Shown: positions 8,526-17,440, counted from the first letter of the stretch. The stretch is DNA of 64,000 nt from Novacetimonas pomaceti (GCF_003207955.1 NZ_NOXG01000003.1:296596-360595); one strand, 5' to 3'. The notes: generated by a model from the sequence alone, not told the origin. Translations and numbers: made by a program.

Positions 8526-9425
8526 CTATGCCTGCAGCAATTTCAGCAGGCCATCGAACTGGTCAAGGGAGCGGTAATCAATCCGCAGGGAACCTCCCTT
8601 CCCATCGAACGTGATCTGGACCTTCAGCCCCAGCCGGTTGGTCAGGTCGCGTTCCAGCGAACCGATTTCGGGGTCTTTGGAAGTTTTTTCCTTTTCCTTG
8701 CCAGCTTCCCCCCGCCTTGCATCGGTCTTTTTTGACAGGGCCTCGGTCTGGCGGACATTCAGTCCCTGCTTGAGCACCACCTTCAGGGCCGCCACGGGAT
8801 CGGGGTGCGCCAGCAACGCACGCGCATGCCCTGCCGACAGTTCCTTGGTCCGCACGGCCTCCCGCACGGGCGATGGCAGTTGCAGCAGACGCACCATATT
8901 CGCGACATGGGGACGGGATTTCCCGATCGCGCCTGCCAGTTCCTCCTGCGTCAGGCGGTAATCATCAAGCAGCCGCTGGAGCCCTTCTGCCTCTTCAATG
9001 GCGTTCAGGTCGGCGCGTTGCAGGTTTTCCACCAGTGCTGCGGCCATCGCATCGCCATCATCCAGCGCACGGATATGGACCGGAACCTCATGCAGGGAGG
9101 CAAGCTGCGCCGCGCGCCAGCGTCGCTCCCCCGCGATGATCTGAAAGACATTGGGGCGATCGGGATGCGGGCGCACCAGAATCGGTTGCAGGATGCCGCG
9201 CGTGCGAATGGAATCCGCCAGTTCCGTCAGGGCCTCCGGCTCCATGTGCTGACGCGGCTGGAACGGGCCGGGTTCCAGCACGTCAACCGGCAGGACCGAT
9301 CCGCCATCCATGCTCTTTGGCGGCTCCAGCCCCGGCGCGGGATTGAGCATGTTGACCTGATCGCCCAGCAACGCGGCAAGCCCGCGCCCCAGACGGGGAC
9401 GGGCGGCATCCTTTTTCGGTTTCAT
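8526..9425 (-). CDS. parB: Chromosome partitioning protein ParB
   Basis: A 299-residue ParB. The N terminus RLGRGLAALLGD is typical of chromosomal ParB; the CTPase box GERRWRAAQLA follows PILVRP; the central helix-turn-helix (about residues 125-190, LTQEELAGAIGKSRPHVANMVRLLQLP) recognises parS; and the C-terminal ~60 residues form the dimer domain. ParB spreads from parS as a CTP-dependent clamp and works with ParA to segregate the origin. Its ATG overlaps the parA stop (ATGA at 9422-9425). Two perfect parS sites are present in this same block. Confidence 0.96.
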   Translation of the reverse strand: MKPKKDAARPRLGRGLAALLGDQVNMLNPAPGLEPPKSMDGGSVLPVDVLEPGPFQPRQHMEPEALTELADSIRTRGILQPILVRPHPDRPNVFQIIAGERRWRAAQLASLHEVPVHIRALDDGDAMAAALVENLQRADLNAIEEAEGLQRLLDDYRLTQEELAGAIGKSRPHVANMVRLLQLPSPVREAVRTKELSAGHARALLAHPDPVAALKVVLKQGLNVRQTEALSKKTDARRGEAGKEKEKTSKDPEIGSLERDLTNRLGLKVQITFDGKGGSLRIDYRSLDQFDGLLKLLQA

Positions 9426-10264
9426 CCCTGCTTCTTCCCTTTCCTGCCCGCCTTCAGCGCCAGCCGCGAAATCACCTCTTCCGACAGGGCCTTGTATGCC
9501 TGACTGCCGGATGAACGGGCATCGTACACCATGACGGCCTGCCCGTGGCTCTGCGCCTCGGAAATGCGGATGTTGCGCGGGATGACCGTCTCCAGCACCC
9601 GATCGCCAAAGAAACCGCGCGCATCGGCGGCCACCAGTTCCGACAGGTTGTTGCGCCGGTCATACATCGTCAGGACAATCCCCTCCAGCTTCAGACCCGG
9701 ATTGAGGGACTTGCACAGGCTGTTAACCGTGCGCACCAGCTGGCTGATGCCTTCAAGCGCAAAGAACTCGCACTGCAGCGGCACGATCACCGCCTGCGCC
9801 GCCACCAGCGCATTAAGCGTCAGCAGCCCCAGGCTGGGGGGACAGTCAATCAGGATGACGTCATAGTCTCCCCCGATGCGGGCAATGGCATCGCGCAGCC
9901 GGAACTCCCGCCGTTCCGACATCACCAGTTCCAGTTCCGCGCCCGCCAGTTCCGTATCGGCGGCAATCACCGACAGGCCCGGAACCGACGATTCCTGAAT
10001 CAGGTCGGCCGCCGGGACATCTTCGCCAATCAGCGCATAGGTCCCGCGACGACGGTTTTCATAGCCGATTCCCAGACCGGTGGAGGCATTGCCCTGCGGG
10101 TCGATATCGATCAGGAGAACGCGAAACCCATCGGCCGCAAGACCGGCGGCAAGATTGATGGCAGTTGTGGTTTTTCCGACCCCGCCCTTCTGGTTCGCAA
10201 GGGCGATGATACGGGGGGCATGCACGGCCTTATCGGCCGGATGCAGGGTTGTGGTCTGTGACAC
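9422..10264 (-). CDS. parA: Chromosome partitioning ATPase ParA
   Basis: A 280-residue Soj/ParA ATPase with the deviant Walker A box NQKGGVGKTTTAINLA, the DIDPQGNASTGLG switch I region and the Walker B DVILIDCPPSLGLLTLNAL. It forms the ATP-dependent nucleoid gradient that pulls ParB-parS complexes. The ATG at 10264 lies 35 bp inside the 3' end of rsmG; a GTG about 13 codons later would remove the overlap, but the longer form has the normal N-terminal extension. The minus-strand order mnmE-mnmG-rsmG-parA-parB is standard for alphaproteobacteria and places this region near the replication origin. Confidence 0.96.
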   Translation of the reverse strand: MSQTTTLHPADKAVHAPRIIALANQKGGVGKTTTAINLAAGLAADGFRVLLIDIDPQGNASTGLGIGYENRRRGTYALIGEDVPAADLIQESSVPGLSVIAADTELAGAELELVMSERREFRLRDAIARIGGDYDVILIDCPPSLGLLTLNALVAAQAVIVPLQCEFFALEGISQLVRTVNSLCKSLNPGLKLEGIVLTMYDRRNNLSELVAADARGFFGDRVLETVIPRNIRISEAQSHGQAVMVYDARSSGSQAYKALSEEVISRLALKAGRKGKKQG

Positions 10265-10868
10265 GCCTTATATCGCTCAATTCAAGAATGACACCATCCG
10301 CATCAGTGCGGCTTGGAATTCGGGTCACCGCCATGCGCCAGTCGGCATTGGCGGCCTTCAGCTCCTCGTCTGCGTTCTTTCCCTTCAGAAACAGGCAGAT
10401 CCCTTCGCTATTCAGAAAACGTACGCCCCATTGCAGCAGCTGTGGCAATGGGGCCAATGCCCGCGCCGTCACGACATCGACCGGCGCGACATCTGCGGCC
10501 TCGATCCGGGTGGCAATGACGTGGGTCCGTACCCCGGCCACCCGCGATGCCTCCCGCAGGAAGGCGGCCTTGCGCTGGTCCGATTCAATCAGCGTAACCT
10601 GCGCATCCGTCGCCATCGCGATGACCAGGCCGGGGAATCCCCCGCCCGATCCCATGTCCACCAGACGCGCGCCGGACGGGATCCGTGATGCAAGCTGCAG
10701 GCTGTCGGCAATATGCCGTGACCACAGATGCACCAGATCACGGGGGGAAACCAGATTGATGCGCGCGTTCCATCGCGTCAGGAGATCGGCATAGGACACC
10801 AGCCGATCGCGTGTTTCACGTGAAACACCCGTAAGGATGTCACCATCCATCGCGTCGTTATATCCCAT
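10230..10868 (-). CDS. rsmG: 16S rRNA (guanine527-N7)-methyltransferase RsmG
   Basis: About 212 residues with an SAM-binding loop VDMGSGGGFPGLVIAM and the upstream NLVS--HLWSRHIADSLQL pattern characteristic of RsmG/GidB. It methylates N7 of G527 in 16S rRNA. The open frame extends upstream to 10952 inside mnmG, but the ATG at 10868 (4 bp after the mnmG stop) or 10850 is the likely start; neither has a strong Shine-Dalgarno. The VSRET codons contain a perfect parS site (10812-10827). Confidence 0.93.
   Translation of the reverse strand: MGYNDAMDGDILTGVSRETRDRLVSYADLLTRWNARINLVSPRDLVHLWSRHIADSLQLASRIPSGARLVDMGSGGGFPGLVIAMATDAQVTLIESDQRKAAFLREASRVAGVRTHVIATRIEAADVAPVDVVTARALAPLPQLLQWGVRFLNSEGICLFLKGKNADEELKAANADWRMAVTRIPSRTDADGVILELSDIRRVTDHNPASGR
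10812..10827. promoter_or_regulatory. parS centromere site 1 (inside rsmG)
   Basis: Perfect 16-bp palindrome TGTTTCACGTGAAACA, the canonical bacterial parS sequence bound by ParB. It lies in the 5' coding part of rsmG, where it is read as codons for V-S-R-E-T, 1.4 kb from parB. Confidence 0.96.
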
Positions 10869-10872
10869 GGCC

Positions 10873-12735
10873 TCAGGCCACCTGCCGCACGTGCGACAGA
10901 ACCGCCACAAGCGCCGACGGCGTGATGCCGGGAATACGCTGCGCCGCGCCAAAGGTCACCGGCCGTGCCTGCGACAGGCGTTCCTGCATCTCGGTGCTCA
11001 GGCCGCCGATTGCATGATAATCCAGATCATGCGGCAGGGTGATCCGTCCATCCCCCGCCAGTTGCCGGATTTCACGCTCCTGCCGCGACAGGTACCCGCT
11101 ATAGCGGGCTTCGGTTGCCACATGCTGGCGCACGCGCGGCGACAGGTCCGCAATCCAGGGTGCTACTTTCTCCACCATCTCCATGGAGGCCCCGGTCGCC
11201 ATCACATCCAGCAGGGAACGCGCGCGGCCATCGGCGGAGACCGCGATTCCTTCACGCCGCAGGGCCTCCGGCGGGTAGCTTTCATTGCGGGCACGCTCCA
11301 TCGCCGCGTCGATCGCCGCGCGTTCGGCATCAAAACGCTGCCGTCGCGACGGGCCCACGCAGCCCCATTCGATCCCCAGCGGCGTCAGGCGCAGGTCGGC
11401 ATTATCGGCCCGCAATGTCAGGCGATATTCCGCGCGGGAGGTGAACATGCGATAGGGTTCGGACACCCCCTGCGTCGTAAGGTCATCGATCATGACCCCG
11501 ATATAGGCCGTGCCACGATCCAGCGTAACCTCCGCCTGTCCCCCTGCCCGCCGCGCCGCGTTGATCCCGGCAAGTATGCCCTGCGCCCCGGCTTCCTCAT
11601 ATCCCGTGGTGCCATTGATCTGCCCCGCAAGGAACAGCCCGGACAGGGATTTGAGTTCCAGCGCCGGGGTCAGTTCGCGGGGATCGACATAATCATATTC
11701 GACCGCGTAGCCGGGCCGGACGATCCGGCACTGCTCCAGCCCCGGGATGGAGTGGAGCATCTGGGCCTGCACATCGGCGGGAAGGCTGGTGGAAATCCCG
11801 TTGGGATAGACCAGATCGCCGCCCGGATTCCCCGGCAGGGCTTCGGGCTCCAGAAAAATCTGGTGGCTTTCGCGCTGCGCGAAGCGGACGACCTTATCCT
11901 CGATGGAGGGGCAGTAGCGCGGTCCGCGTCCCGAAATCGCGCCCCCATAAATGGCCGACAGGTGCAGATGTTCGCGAATGATTTCGTGCGTGCGCGCCGT
12001 GGTGGCGGTGATGCGGCATGAAACCTGCGGATTTGTAATCGCGTCGGTCATGCGGCTGAACGGTTCCGGCACGACATCGCCCCGGTCCTCGGCCAGGGCG
12101 TCCCAGTCGATGCTGTCGCGGGCGATGCGCGCGGGTGTTCCGGTCTTCAGCCGTCCCATCCGCAGGCCCAACGCCTGCAGCCGTTCCCCCAACCGACGGG
12201 CCGGGGCCTCTCCCACCCGTCCGGCGGGCTGACTGTCATGCCCGACATGGATGACGCCACGCAGGAACGTGCCCGCCGTCAGCACCACGGCACCGGCATG
12301 GAACACGCGCCCGTCCTCGCACACGACGCCCCTTGCCACATGACTGTCATCAAGCAGCAGGTCGCCCGCCGCGCCCTCGACAATCTCCAGCCCCGGCGTT
12401 TCGGCAAGCAGGTCCATGATCGCCTGCTGGTACAGCGAACGGTCCGCCTGCGCGCGCGGCCCATGTACTGCGGGTCCCTTTGAACGGTTCAACAGCTTGA
12501 AATGGATGCCTGCTCGGTCCGCCGCCTTTCCCATCAGGCCGTCCAGCGCGTCGATTTCGCGCACCAGATGCCCCTTCCCGATTCCGCCAATCGCGGGATT
12601 GCACGACATCACGCCCACCGTCGCCCGCCGGTGGGTCAGCAGCATGGTCCGCGCCCCGCAGCGCGCGGCGGCGGCGGCGGCTTCACACCCGGCATGGCCG
12701 CCGCCGATCACGATCACATCGTAAGTGGCGTTCAC
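10873..12735 (-). CDS. mnmG: tRNA uridine-5-carboxymethylaminomethyl modification enzyme MnmG
   Basis: A 620-residue flavoprotein with an N-terminal FAD dinucleotide fold (VIVIGGGHAGCEAAAAAARCG), the family motif SCNPAIGGIGKGHLVREIDALDG (given here in part) and a second motif GRGPRYCPSIEDKV. The C-terminal helical domain contacts MnmE. Together with MnmE it installs the cmnm5 group on U34 of tRNAs using methylene-tetrahydrofolate and glycine or ammonium. The length matches the family (~620-630). It lies 24 bp downstream of mnmE and 4 bp upstream of rsmG, so the three are likely co-transcribed. Confidence 0.97.
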   Translation of the reverse strand: MNATYDVIVIGGGHAGCEAAAAAARCGARTMLLTHRRATVGVMSCNPAIGGIGKGHLVREIDALDGLMGKAADRAGIHFKLLNRSKGPAVHGPRAQADRSLYQQAIMDLLAETPGLEIVEGAAGDLLLDDSHVARGVVCEDGRVFHAGAVVLTAGTFLRGVIHVGHDSQPAGRVGEAPARRLGERLQALGLRMGRLKTGTPARIARDSIDWDALAEDRGDVVPEPFSRMTDAITNPQVSCRITATTARTHEIIREHLHLSAIYGGAISGRGPRYCPSIEDKVVRFAQRESHQIFLEPEALPGNPGGDLVYPNGISTSLPADVQAQMLHSIPGLEQCRIVRPGYAVEYDYVDPRELTPALELKSLSGLFLAGQINGTTGYEEAGAQGILAGINAARRAGGQAEVTLDRGTAYIGVMIDDLTTQGVSEPYRMFTSRAEYRLTLRADNADLRLTPLGIEWGCVGPSRRQRFDAERAAIDAAMERARNESYPPEALRREGIAVSADGRARSLLDVMATGASMEMVEKVAPWIADLSPRVRQHVATEARYSGYLSRQEREIRQLAGDGRITLPHDLDYHAIGGLSTEMQERLSQARPVTFGAAQRIPGITPSALVAVLSHVRQVA

Positions 12736-12759
12736 CTTTTATCCGCTCCCGCTTTGTCT

Positions 12760-14115
12760 CTACTTGCCGATGCAGAACTGCCCGAACACCGTGTCCAGCA
12801 GCGCCTCGACATCCACCGCGCCGGTCAGGCGCCCCAGCGCGCGCATCGCCAGCCGCATTTCCTCGCCCCGCACCTCCGGCCAGGCATCATCGCCGGCACG
12901 CTCCAGATGATGGGCCGTCTCCTCGATCGCGGCACGGTGTCGCGCCCGCGTCAGGGGGGGCACTGCGCGTCCCTGCGTCAGTTCCCGCGCGCGCCGCGCC
13001 AGTGCCCCGCGCAGGGCCTCCATGCCCTGCCCGTCGCGCACGCTGATCCCCATGATGCCTGCGGGTGCCGCGACCTCGTCCACCTTGTTGCAGACCAGCA
13101 TGCAGTCGGGCTCGACCTTATCCGGTACCGTCGCGCCTGAAAATAGATGTATCACGCAATCAGCCTGTTTCACGTGAAACAATGCACGTCGCACGCCCTC
13201 GGCCTCGATCTCGTCCTCGGTTTCCCGCAGGCCCGCCGTATCCACCAGCGTCACCGGAACCTCCCCCAGCACGACGCGCGCCTCGACCGCATCGCGGGTG
13301 GTCCCGGCGCGGGAGGAAACAATGGCGGCCTCACGCTGCGTCAGCGCATTCATCAGGCTGGACTTGCCAACATTGGGTTCCCCCACGATCACGAACACCA
13401 GCCCGCGACGCAGCCGTTCCCCCTGGCCGCCATCATCCAGATACGCGCGCATCTCGTCACGCAGATGGCCCAGCGTGAACACAAGCTCCTGCTCCACTTC
13501 CGGCGGCAGGTCTTCGTCGGGGAAATCGATCAGGGCTTCCTGATGCGCCAGCGCGGTGCGCAGCCGCGAGGCCCAGTCCTCGTACAGGCGGCTCTGCGCG
13601 CCCTCGGCCTGCGCCAGCGCCTGCCTGCGCTGTGCCTCGGTCTCCGCATCAATCAGGTCGGCGATGCCTTCGGCCTGCACAAGATCAAGCCGCCCGTTGG
13701 AAAATGCGCGGCGCGTGAACTCCCCCGGTTCGGCGGGACGCGCGCCCAGCGCGACAAGTGCATCGGCCACCCCGTCAATGACGGCAGGTCCCGCATGCAA
13801 GTGCAGTTCCGCGCTGTCTTCGCCCGTATAACTGTCCGGCCCCGGAAACCACAGGACCAGCGCCCGGTCCAGCAGGACATCCTGCCCCCCCGCCGTCCCA
13901 CGCCGCCACACACCGCGCAGCGACGCGCGACGTGGCTGCGGCAACCGCCCGCACAGGCTGCGCAGGATGTCGCCACACCCCGCGCCACTGATGCGCATGA
14001 CCGCGATGGCGGCGCGGCCCGTCCCGGTGGCAAGAGCAAAAATGACAGGGGGCGCGCCGTCGCCGCGCCGGATGAAGGAGGTTTCCATTGCCGCTGCCAT
14101 TGTGGTTGCTACCAT
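12760..14115 (-). CDS. mnmE: tRNA modification GTPase MnmE
   Basis: A 451-residue protein (442 if the in-frame ATG at 14088 is used) with the N-terminal tetrahydrofolate-binding domain (IFALATGTGRAAIAVMRISG), a helical domain, and an inserted G domain with GEPNVGKSSLMNAL, DTAGLRETED and CNKVDE. It ends in the diagnostic CIGK tail, whose cysteine is needed for modification. It is the partner of MnmG. A perfect parS palindrome (13166-13181) lies in the G domain coding region and is read as F-H-V-K-Q. Confidence 0.96.
   Translation of the reverse strand: MVATTMAAAMETSFIRRGDGAPPVIFALATGTGRAAIAVMRISGAGCGDILRSLCGRLPQPRRASLRGVWRRGTAGGQDVLLDRALVLWFPGPDSYTGEDSAELHLHAGPAVIDGVADALVALGARPAEPGEFTRRAFSNGRLDLVQAEGIADLIDAETEAQRRQALAQAEGAQSRLYEDWASRLRTALAHQEALIDFPDEDLPPEVEQELVFTLGHLRDEMRAYLDDGGQGERLRRGLVFVIVGEPNVGKSSLMNALTQREAAIVSSRAGTTRDAVEARVVLGEVPVTLVDTAGLRETEDEIEAEGVRRALFHVKQADCVIHLFSGATVPDKVEPDCMLVCNKVDEVAAPAGIMGISVRDGQGMEALRGALARRARELTQGRAVPPLTRARHRAAIEETAHHLERAGDDAWPEVRGEEMRLAMRALGRLTGAVDVEALLDTVFGQFCIGK
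13166..13181. promoter_or_regulatory. parS centromere site 2 (inside mnmE)
   Basis: A second exact copy of TGTTTCACGTGAAACA, 2.35 kb from site 1. It is read in a different frame from site 1 (F-H-V-K-Q), so the conserved DNA string, not the protein, explains the identity. Confidence 0.96.
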
Positions 14116-14172
14116 TTCCTCTGTGACCGGGACGGGTTATCGTTCACCTCCCTGCCATGATCAAGGTGACTC

Positions 14173-14640
14173 ATGCCCCAGCTTTCCCTCCATTCGCCCA
14201 CCGGCCCCCTGACCGTCTCGGCCGAAGATGACATGATCGTGGCACTCGACTGGGGCTGGGGCCGGGATCAGGACGAAACCCCGCTGCTGCGACAGGCATG
14301 CGACTGGCTCGATTCCTATTTCGATGGCGATGCCACCGCCTGCACGCTGCCGCTGGCCCCTTATGGCACACCGCAGCAGGTCGCGGCATGGACATTCATC
14401 CGCACCATCCCGATGGGACACAGCGTATCGTGCGCCGAGGTCGCACGACAGGCCAATGTCACGCCGGCGGATGTCGTGGCCGCATGCAGCGAAAACCCCA
14501 TTCCCATCCTGATCCCATGCCACCGCGTGGATATGGACGGTTGCGCGGATTACGATCCCCACACCTATCCGGGGGATGGCGGGGCGATGGACCGCCTGTT
14601 CCTGCGTGAACTGGAAACCCGCGCGCCAGACACGATCTGA
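14173..14640 (+). CDS. Divergent methylated-DNA--cysteine methyltransferase homologue
   Basis: A 155-residue protein matching the Ogt/MGMT C-terminal domain: a helix AAWTFIRTIPMGHSVSCAEVARQANV and the acceptor-cysteine motif NPIPILIPCHRV. Such proteins move alkyl groups from O6-alkylguanine to their own cysteine. Two features are atypical. The Arg finger expected before the NP-PILIP segment is not visible (the equivalent stretch reads VTPADVVAACSEN), and the post-PCHRV part has an unusual YDPHTYPGD insertion instead of the Gly-rich loop. It may therefore have altered substrate range. It is divergent from mnmE, and its start follows AAGGTGACTC. Confidence 0.72.
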   Translation: MPQLSLHSPTGPLTVSAEDDMIVALDWGWGRDQDETPLLRQACDWLDSYFDGDATACTLPLAPYGTPQQVAAWTFIRTIPMGHSVSCAEVARQANVTPADVVAACSENPIPILIPCHRVDMDGCADYDPHTYPGDGGAMDRLFLRELETRAPDTI

Positions 14641-14678
14641 GGGCGGTCAGCATCTTTTATCGCAAGGAGTCCGCGTCC

Positions 14679-15650
14679 ATGAACACCGTCATCCGCATCC
14701 ATGAATATGGCGGCCCCGAAGTCCTCACCGCCGAAGACCTGCCCGTTCCCGCCCCGGCAAAGGGCGAAGTCCTGATCCGGCAGGAAGCGATGGGCGTCAA
14801 TTTCATCGACACCTATTACCGCAGCGGCCTTTACAAATTCCCTTCCCTGCCCGCGATCCCGGGCATGGAGGGCGCGGGCATCGTGGAGGCCGTCGGTCCC
14901 GATGTCACGGACCTGTCGGTGGGCGCGCGCGTGGCCTATCCCCTCGCGCTTGGTGGATATGCGCATTACCGCGTCATCGCGGCGGACCGGGTGGTGCCGC
15001 TTCCGGACGCGATCGCGTCCAGGACGGCGGCCGCCATCATGCTGCGTGGGCTGTCGGTGCACATGCTGCTGCGGCAGGTGCATGAGGTCCGCAAGGGCGA
15101 GGACATCCTTGTCTATGCCGCCGCCGGCGGGGTCGGGCTGCTGATGTGCCAGTGGGCGCGCCATCTCGGCGCGCGCGTCATCGGCGTCGTCTCGACCGAG
15201 GAAAAGGCCGAACTGGCCCGCGCCAACGGGGCGGCCGACGTGCTGGTCGGCACACACGACATCCCGGCGCGTGTCCGCGCGCTGACCGATGGCGCGATGG
15301 TTCCCGTCGTGTATGACAGCATCGGACGCGCGACGTTCGAAGACAGCCTGAACTGCCTGGCCCCGCGTGGGTTGATGGTCAGTTACGGCAATGCGTCCGG
15401 CGCGGTGACGGGCGTGTCCGTCGGGACACTGGCCAGCCATGGCAGCCTGTATCTGACGCGCCCGTCGCTGGGCACCTATATCGCCGGGCGCGAATCCCTG
15501 ACGGCCGGGGCGGCGGAGCTGTTCTCGCTGCTGGAAAAAGGCGTGCTTGTCCCGCGCATCGGACAGGAATTCGCCCTAAAGGACGCGGCACAGGCGCATG
15601 TCGCGCTGGAATTACGTGCAACGACGGGCAGCACGATCCTGCTGCCGTAG
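14679..15650 (+). CDS. qorA: NADPH:quinone oxidoreductase (zinc-free MDR family)
   Basis: A 323-residue medium-chain reductase with the family opening IHEYGGPEVL, the catalytic-domain stretch GVNFIDTYYRSGLY and a nucleotide-binding motif VYAAAGGVGLLMCQWARHLGA. The zinc-binding cysteines of the alcohol dehydrogenase branch are absent, as in QOR1/QorA. It reduces quinones with NADPH in the cytosol. A clear ribosome site (AAGGAG at about 14664) precedes the ATG. The physiological electron acceptor is not deducible. Confidence 0.88.
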   Translation: MNTVIRIHEYGGPEVLTAEDLPVPAPAKGEVLIRQEAMGVNFIDTYYRSGLYKFPSLPAIPGMEGAGIVEAVGPDVTDLSVGARVAYPLALGGYAHYRVIAADRVVPLPDAIASRTAAAIMLRGLSVHMLLRQVHEVRKGEDILVYAAAGGVGLLMCQWARHLGARVIGVVSTEEKAELARANGAADVLVGTHDIPARVRALTDGAMVPVVYDSIGRATFEDSLNCLAPRGLMVSYGNASGAVTGVSVGTLASHGSLYLTRPSLGTYIAGRESLTAGAAELFSLLEKGVLVPRIGQEFALKDAAQAHVALELRATTGSTILLP

Positions 15651-15697
15651 GTCGCAGGTAAGGTCGGTCCATTCCAGTGACCGCCTGAAAATAATAA

Positions 15698-15774
15698 AAG
15701 TTTTTGGGTGCCGCCTTTTATCTAAAAAGGCGGCGTTCCCTAAAGCTTTTTGCAAAAAGCTCCACCAAAAACTT
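15698..15774 (+). repeat. Interspersed palindromic element, copy 4
   Basis: Complete copy in + orientation with a CGCCTTTTATCTAAAAAGGCG hairpin variant and the AAAGCTTTTTGCAAAAAGCT hairpin. It lies 47 bp after the qorA stop and 35 bp from the convergent glycosyltransferase stop. It is preceded by CGCCTGAAAATAATA, a left extension close to that of copies 1 and 3. Confidence 0.85.
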
Positions 15775-15809
15775 CTTTATGATACGCGGGTCGTTCCCGG
15801 GAGACCCTC

Positions 15810-17108
15810 TCAGAAACGACGGGTGATTTCGGCGTACATCTCTTTCACCCGCTCCCCATATGCGGTGAGGGAGAATTTGTCCGCCTGGACCGGTCCTTCG
15901 GATCTCAGGCGCTGGTACAGGGCGTCATCCTGATCCAGCAGGCTGATACCATCGGTAATCGACGCGGCGTCATAGGCATCCCTGACCATGACCGCGCTGT
16001 CCCCCACCACTTCAGGCAGGCCCCCCTCATGCGATGTCAGGACGGGCGTGCCAAGGAACATGGCCTCCAGCGCCGGCAGGCCGAACCCTTCGGTCAGGGA
16101 GGGAAACAGCAACGCGCGCGCGTGGCGCACCAGGGTAATCAGGCTGATCTGCGGCAGGTAGTCAAACAGCACGATCCGCCCCTCATCCACGCCGTGCTGC
16201 AGGAAGCGGAGCTCGTTTTCATTCTTCCATGCCATCGCGCCCACGATGACCAGCTTCCGATCCGTCTGGCTGCTCAGGAAGCCTTCGATGATCCGGCCGA
16301 TATTCTTCTTGGGCTCAAGCGAGCCATAGAACAGGAAATAACTTTCAGGTTTCAGGCCGAATACCCCCTCAAGCTCCTCGCGCGTTTCCTCGTCGCTTCG
16401 TTTCATGAAGACGGGATCGGGCAGGAAGGACTGGTACGGGTTGTAGATGCGATCCGCCATTTCGGGGAAGAACGCGGCGATATCCCTGCGCGATGCCTCC
16501 GACACCGTGCAGATCGGCGCATTGAGGCCGCATATCTTTTTCATCAGCCTGAAATGATAGGACTTGTCATCCAGCGTGGTCTGGGGAAAGCGCAGGGGCA
16601 CCAGGTCATGGATCGTGTACAGGTTGATCGCCCCTTCCACCTGTATCGGCAGGGGATAGGTCCAGTGCATGATGCGCGGCGCATCCGGCAGGCGGAGCGA
16701 AAGGAAATTCCCGGTCGTGCGGAAATACCGCGACGCGCGCGCGAAAATATCCTGCTCGTTGAGGATTCGGTCAAAGGCGGGCAGGCGGCTGAGGAAGCTG
16801 CGCTGGTCCACCCGGCCGGTCAGGCTGATTTCAAAGGGATGGTTTTTTCCAAAGGACGCGATCTGGTTCCGGATCCAGCGGGGGATCTTTCCCTTGCGAC
16901 GTGGCGCCTGGCCATCGCTGCCCAATATGTTGAAGAACATGACCTCCCGCAGCTCGGGCGAGACCTTGTGCGAGATATTCATCCCATACAGGACATCCAC
17001 CGGATGCCCGAGGTCTTTGACAACATGGCTGAGCGTACGGGCATAGGTGGCGATTCCCGTACCTTTCGGGATGGCGAGATTGAATCCATCAATACCGACA
17101 CGATACAT
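15810..17108 (-). CDS. Glycosyltransferase family 4 protein
   Basis: A GT-B fold glycosyltransferase of about 432 residues. The N terminus MYRVGIDGFNLAIPKGTGIATYAR has the Gly-rich acceptor-side loop, and the C-terminal half has FLFYGSLEPKKNIGRIIEGF and the EX7E donor motif SLTEGFGLPALEAMFLGTPVL. These retaining enzymes add sugars from nucleotide donors to lipids or polysaccharides at the inner membrane face. The frame is open to 17225; ATG 17144 follows a purine-rich stretch, but ATG 17108 gives the standard family N terminus. The sugar and the acceptor are unknown; no other polysaccharide genes adjoin it. Confidence 0.85.
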   Translation of the reverse strand: MYRVGIDGFNLAIPKGTGIATYARTLSHVVKDLGHPVDVLYGMNISHKVSPELREVMFFNILGSDGQAPRRKGKIPRWIRNQIASFGKNHPFEISLTGRVDQRSFLSRLPAFDRILNEQDIFARASRYFRTTGNFLSLRLPDAPRIMHWTYPLPIQVEGAINLYTIHDLVPLRFPQTTLDDKSYHFRLMKKICGLNAPICTVSEASRRDIAAFFPEMADRIYNPYQSFLPDPVFMKRSDEETREELEGVFGLKPESYFLFYGSLEPKKNIGRIIEGFLSSQTDRKLVIVGAMAWKNENELRFLQHGVDEGRIVLFDYLPQISLITLVRHARALLFPSLTEGFGLPALEAMFLGTPVLTSHEGGLPEVVGDSAVMVRDAYDAASITDGISLLDQDDALYQRLRSEGPVQADKFSLTAYGERVKEMYAEITRRF

Positions 17109-17364
17109 CGCGGGATCAGACAAACCGTTCAATTTTTTCACCATTCCCCTTCGGATGGACACCTTCCGGAAACACGCCCGCATCCAGCCATTTCCCCGTA
17201 TGGCAAGCAGGGCATGAACGGACACGGCATTCCTGACATGATGTCAGTAGCATGTTTGCGGGCGTCTTCCACAGCCTGCATGCCATCAGGACGCAGGCCC
17301 CCATGATCCCTGCCGGGTCCGGAAACCTGAAGATGGCCTTTGGGACATCCCGCAAATCATGAAG
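17109..17364. other. Intergenic region upstream of the glycosyltransferase
   Basis: About 255 bp with no ORF of coding character other than the possible N-terminal extension of the glycosyltransferase. It should hold that gene's promoter; none is convincing by eye. Confidence 0.4.
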
Positions 17365-17440
17365 AAGTTTCTGGTGAAGCTTTTTTCAAAAAGCTTCGAA
17401 AGACGTCGCCTTTTTAAAAAAGGCGACACCCAAAAAACTT
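17365..17440 (-). repeat. Interspersed palindromic element, copy 5
   Basis: Reverse orientation. The GC-rich stem here is GTCGCC/GGCGAC instead of GCCGCC/GGCGGC: both sides changed together, preserving pairing. Outer arms AAGTTTCTGGTG and CACCCAAAAAACTT. It lies 89 bp beyond the folC stop, in canonical order for that gene. Confidence 0.85.
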
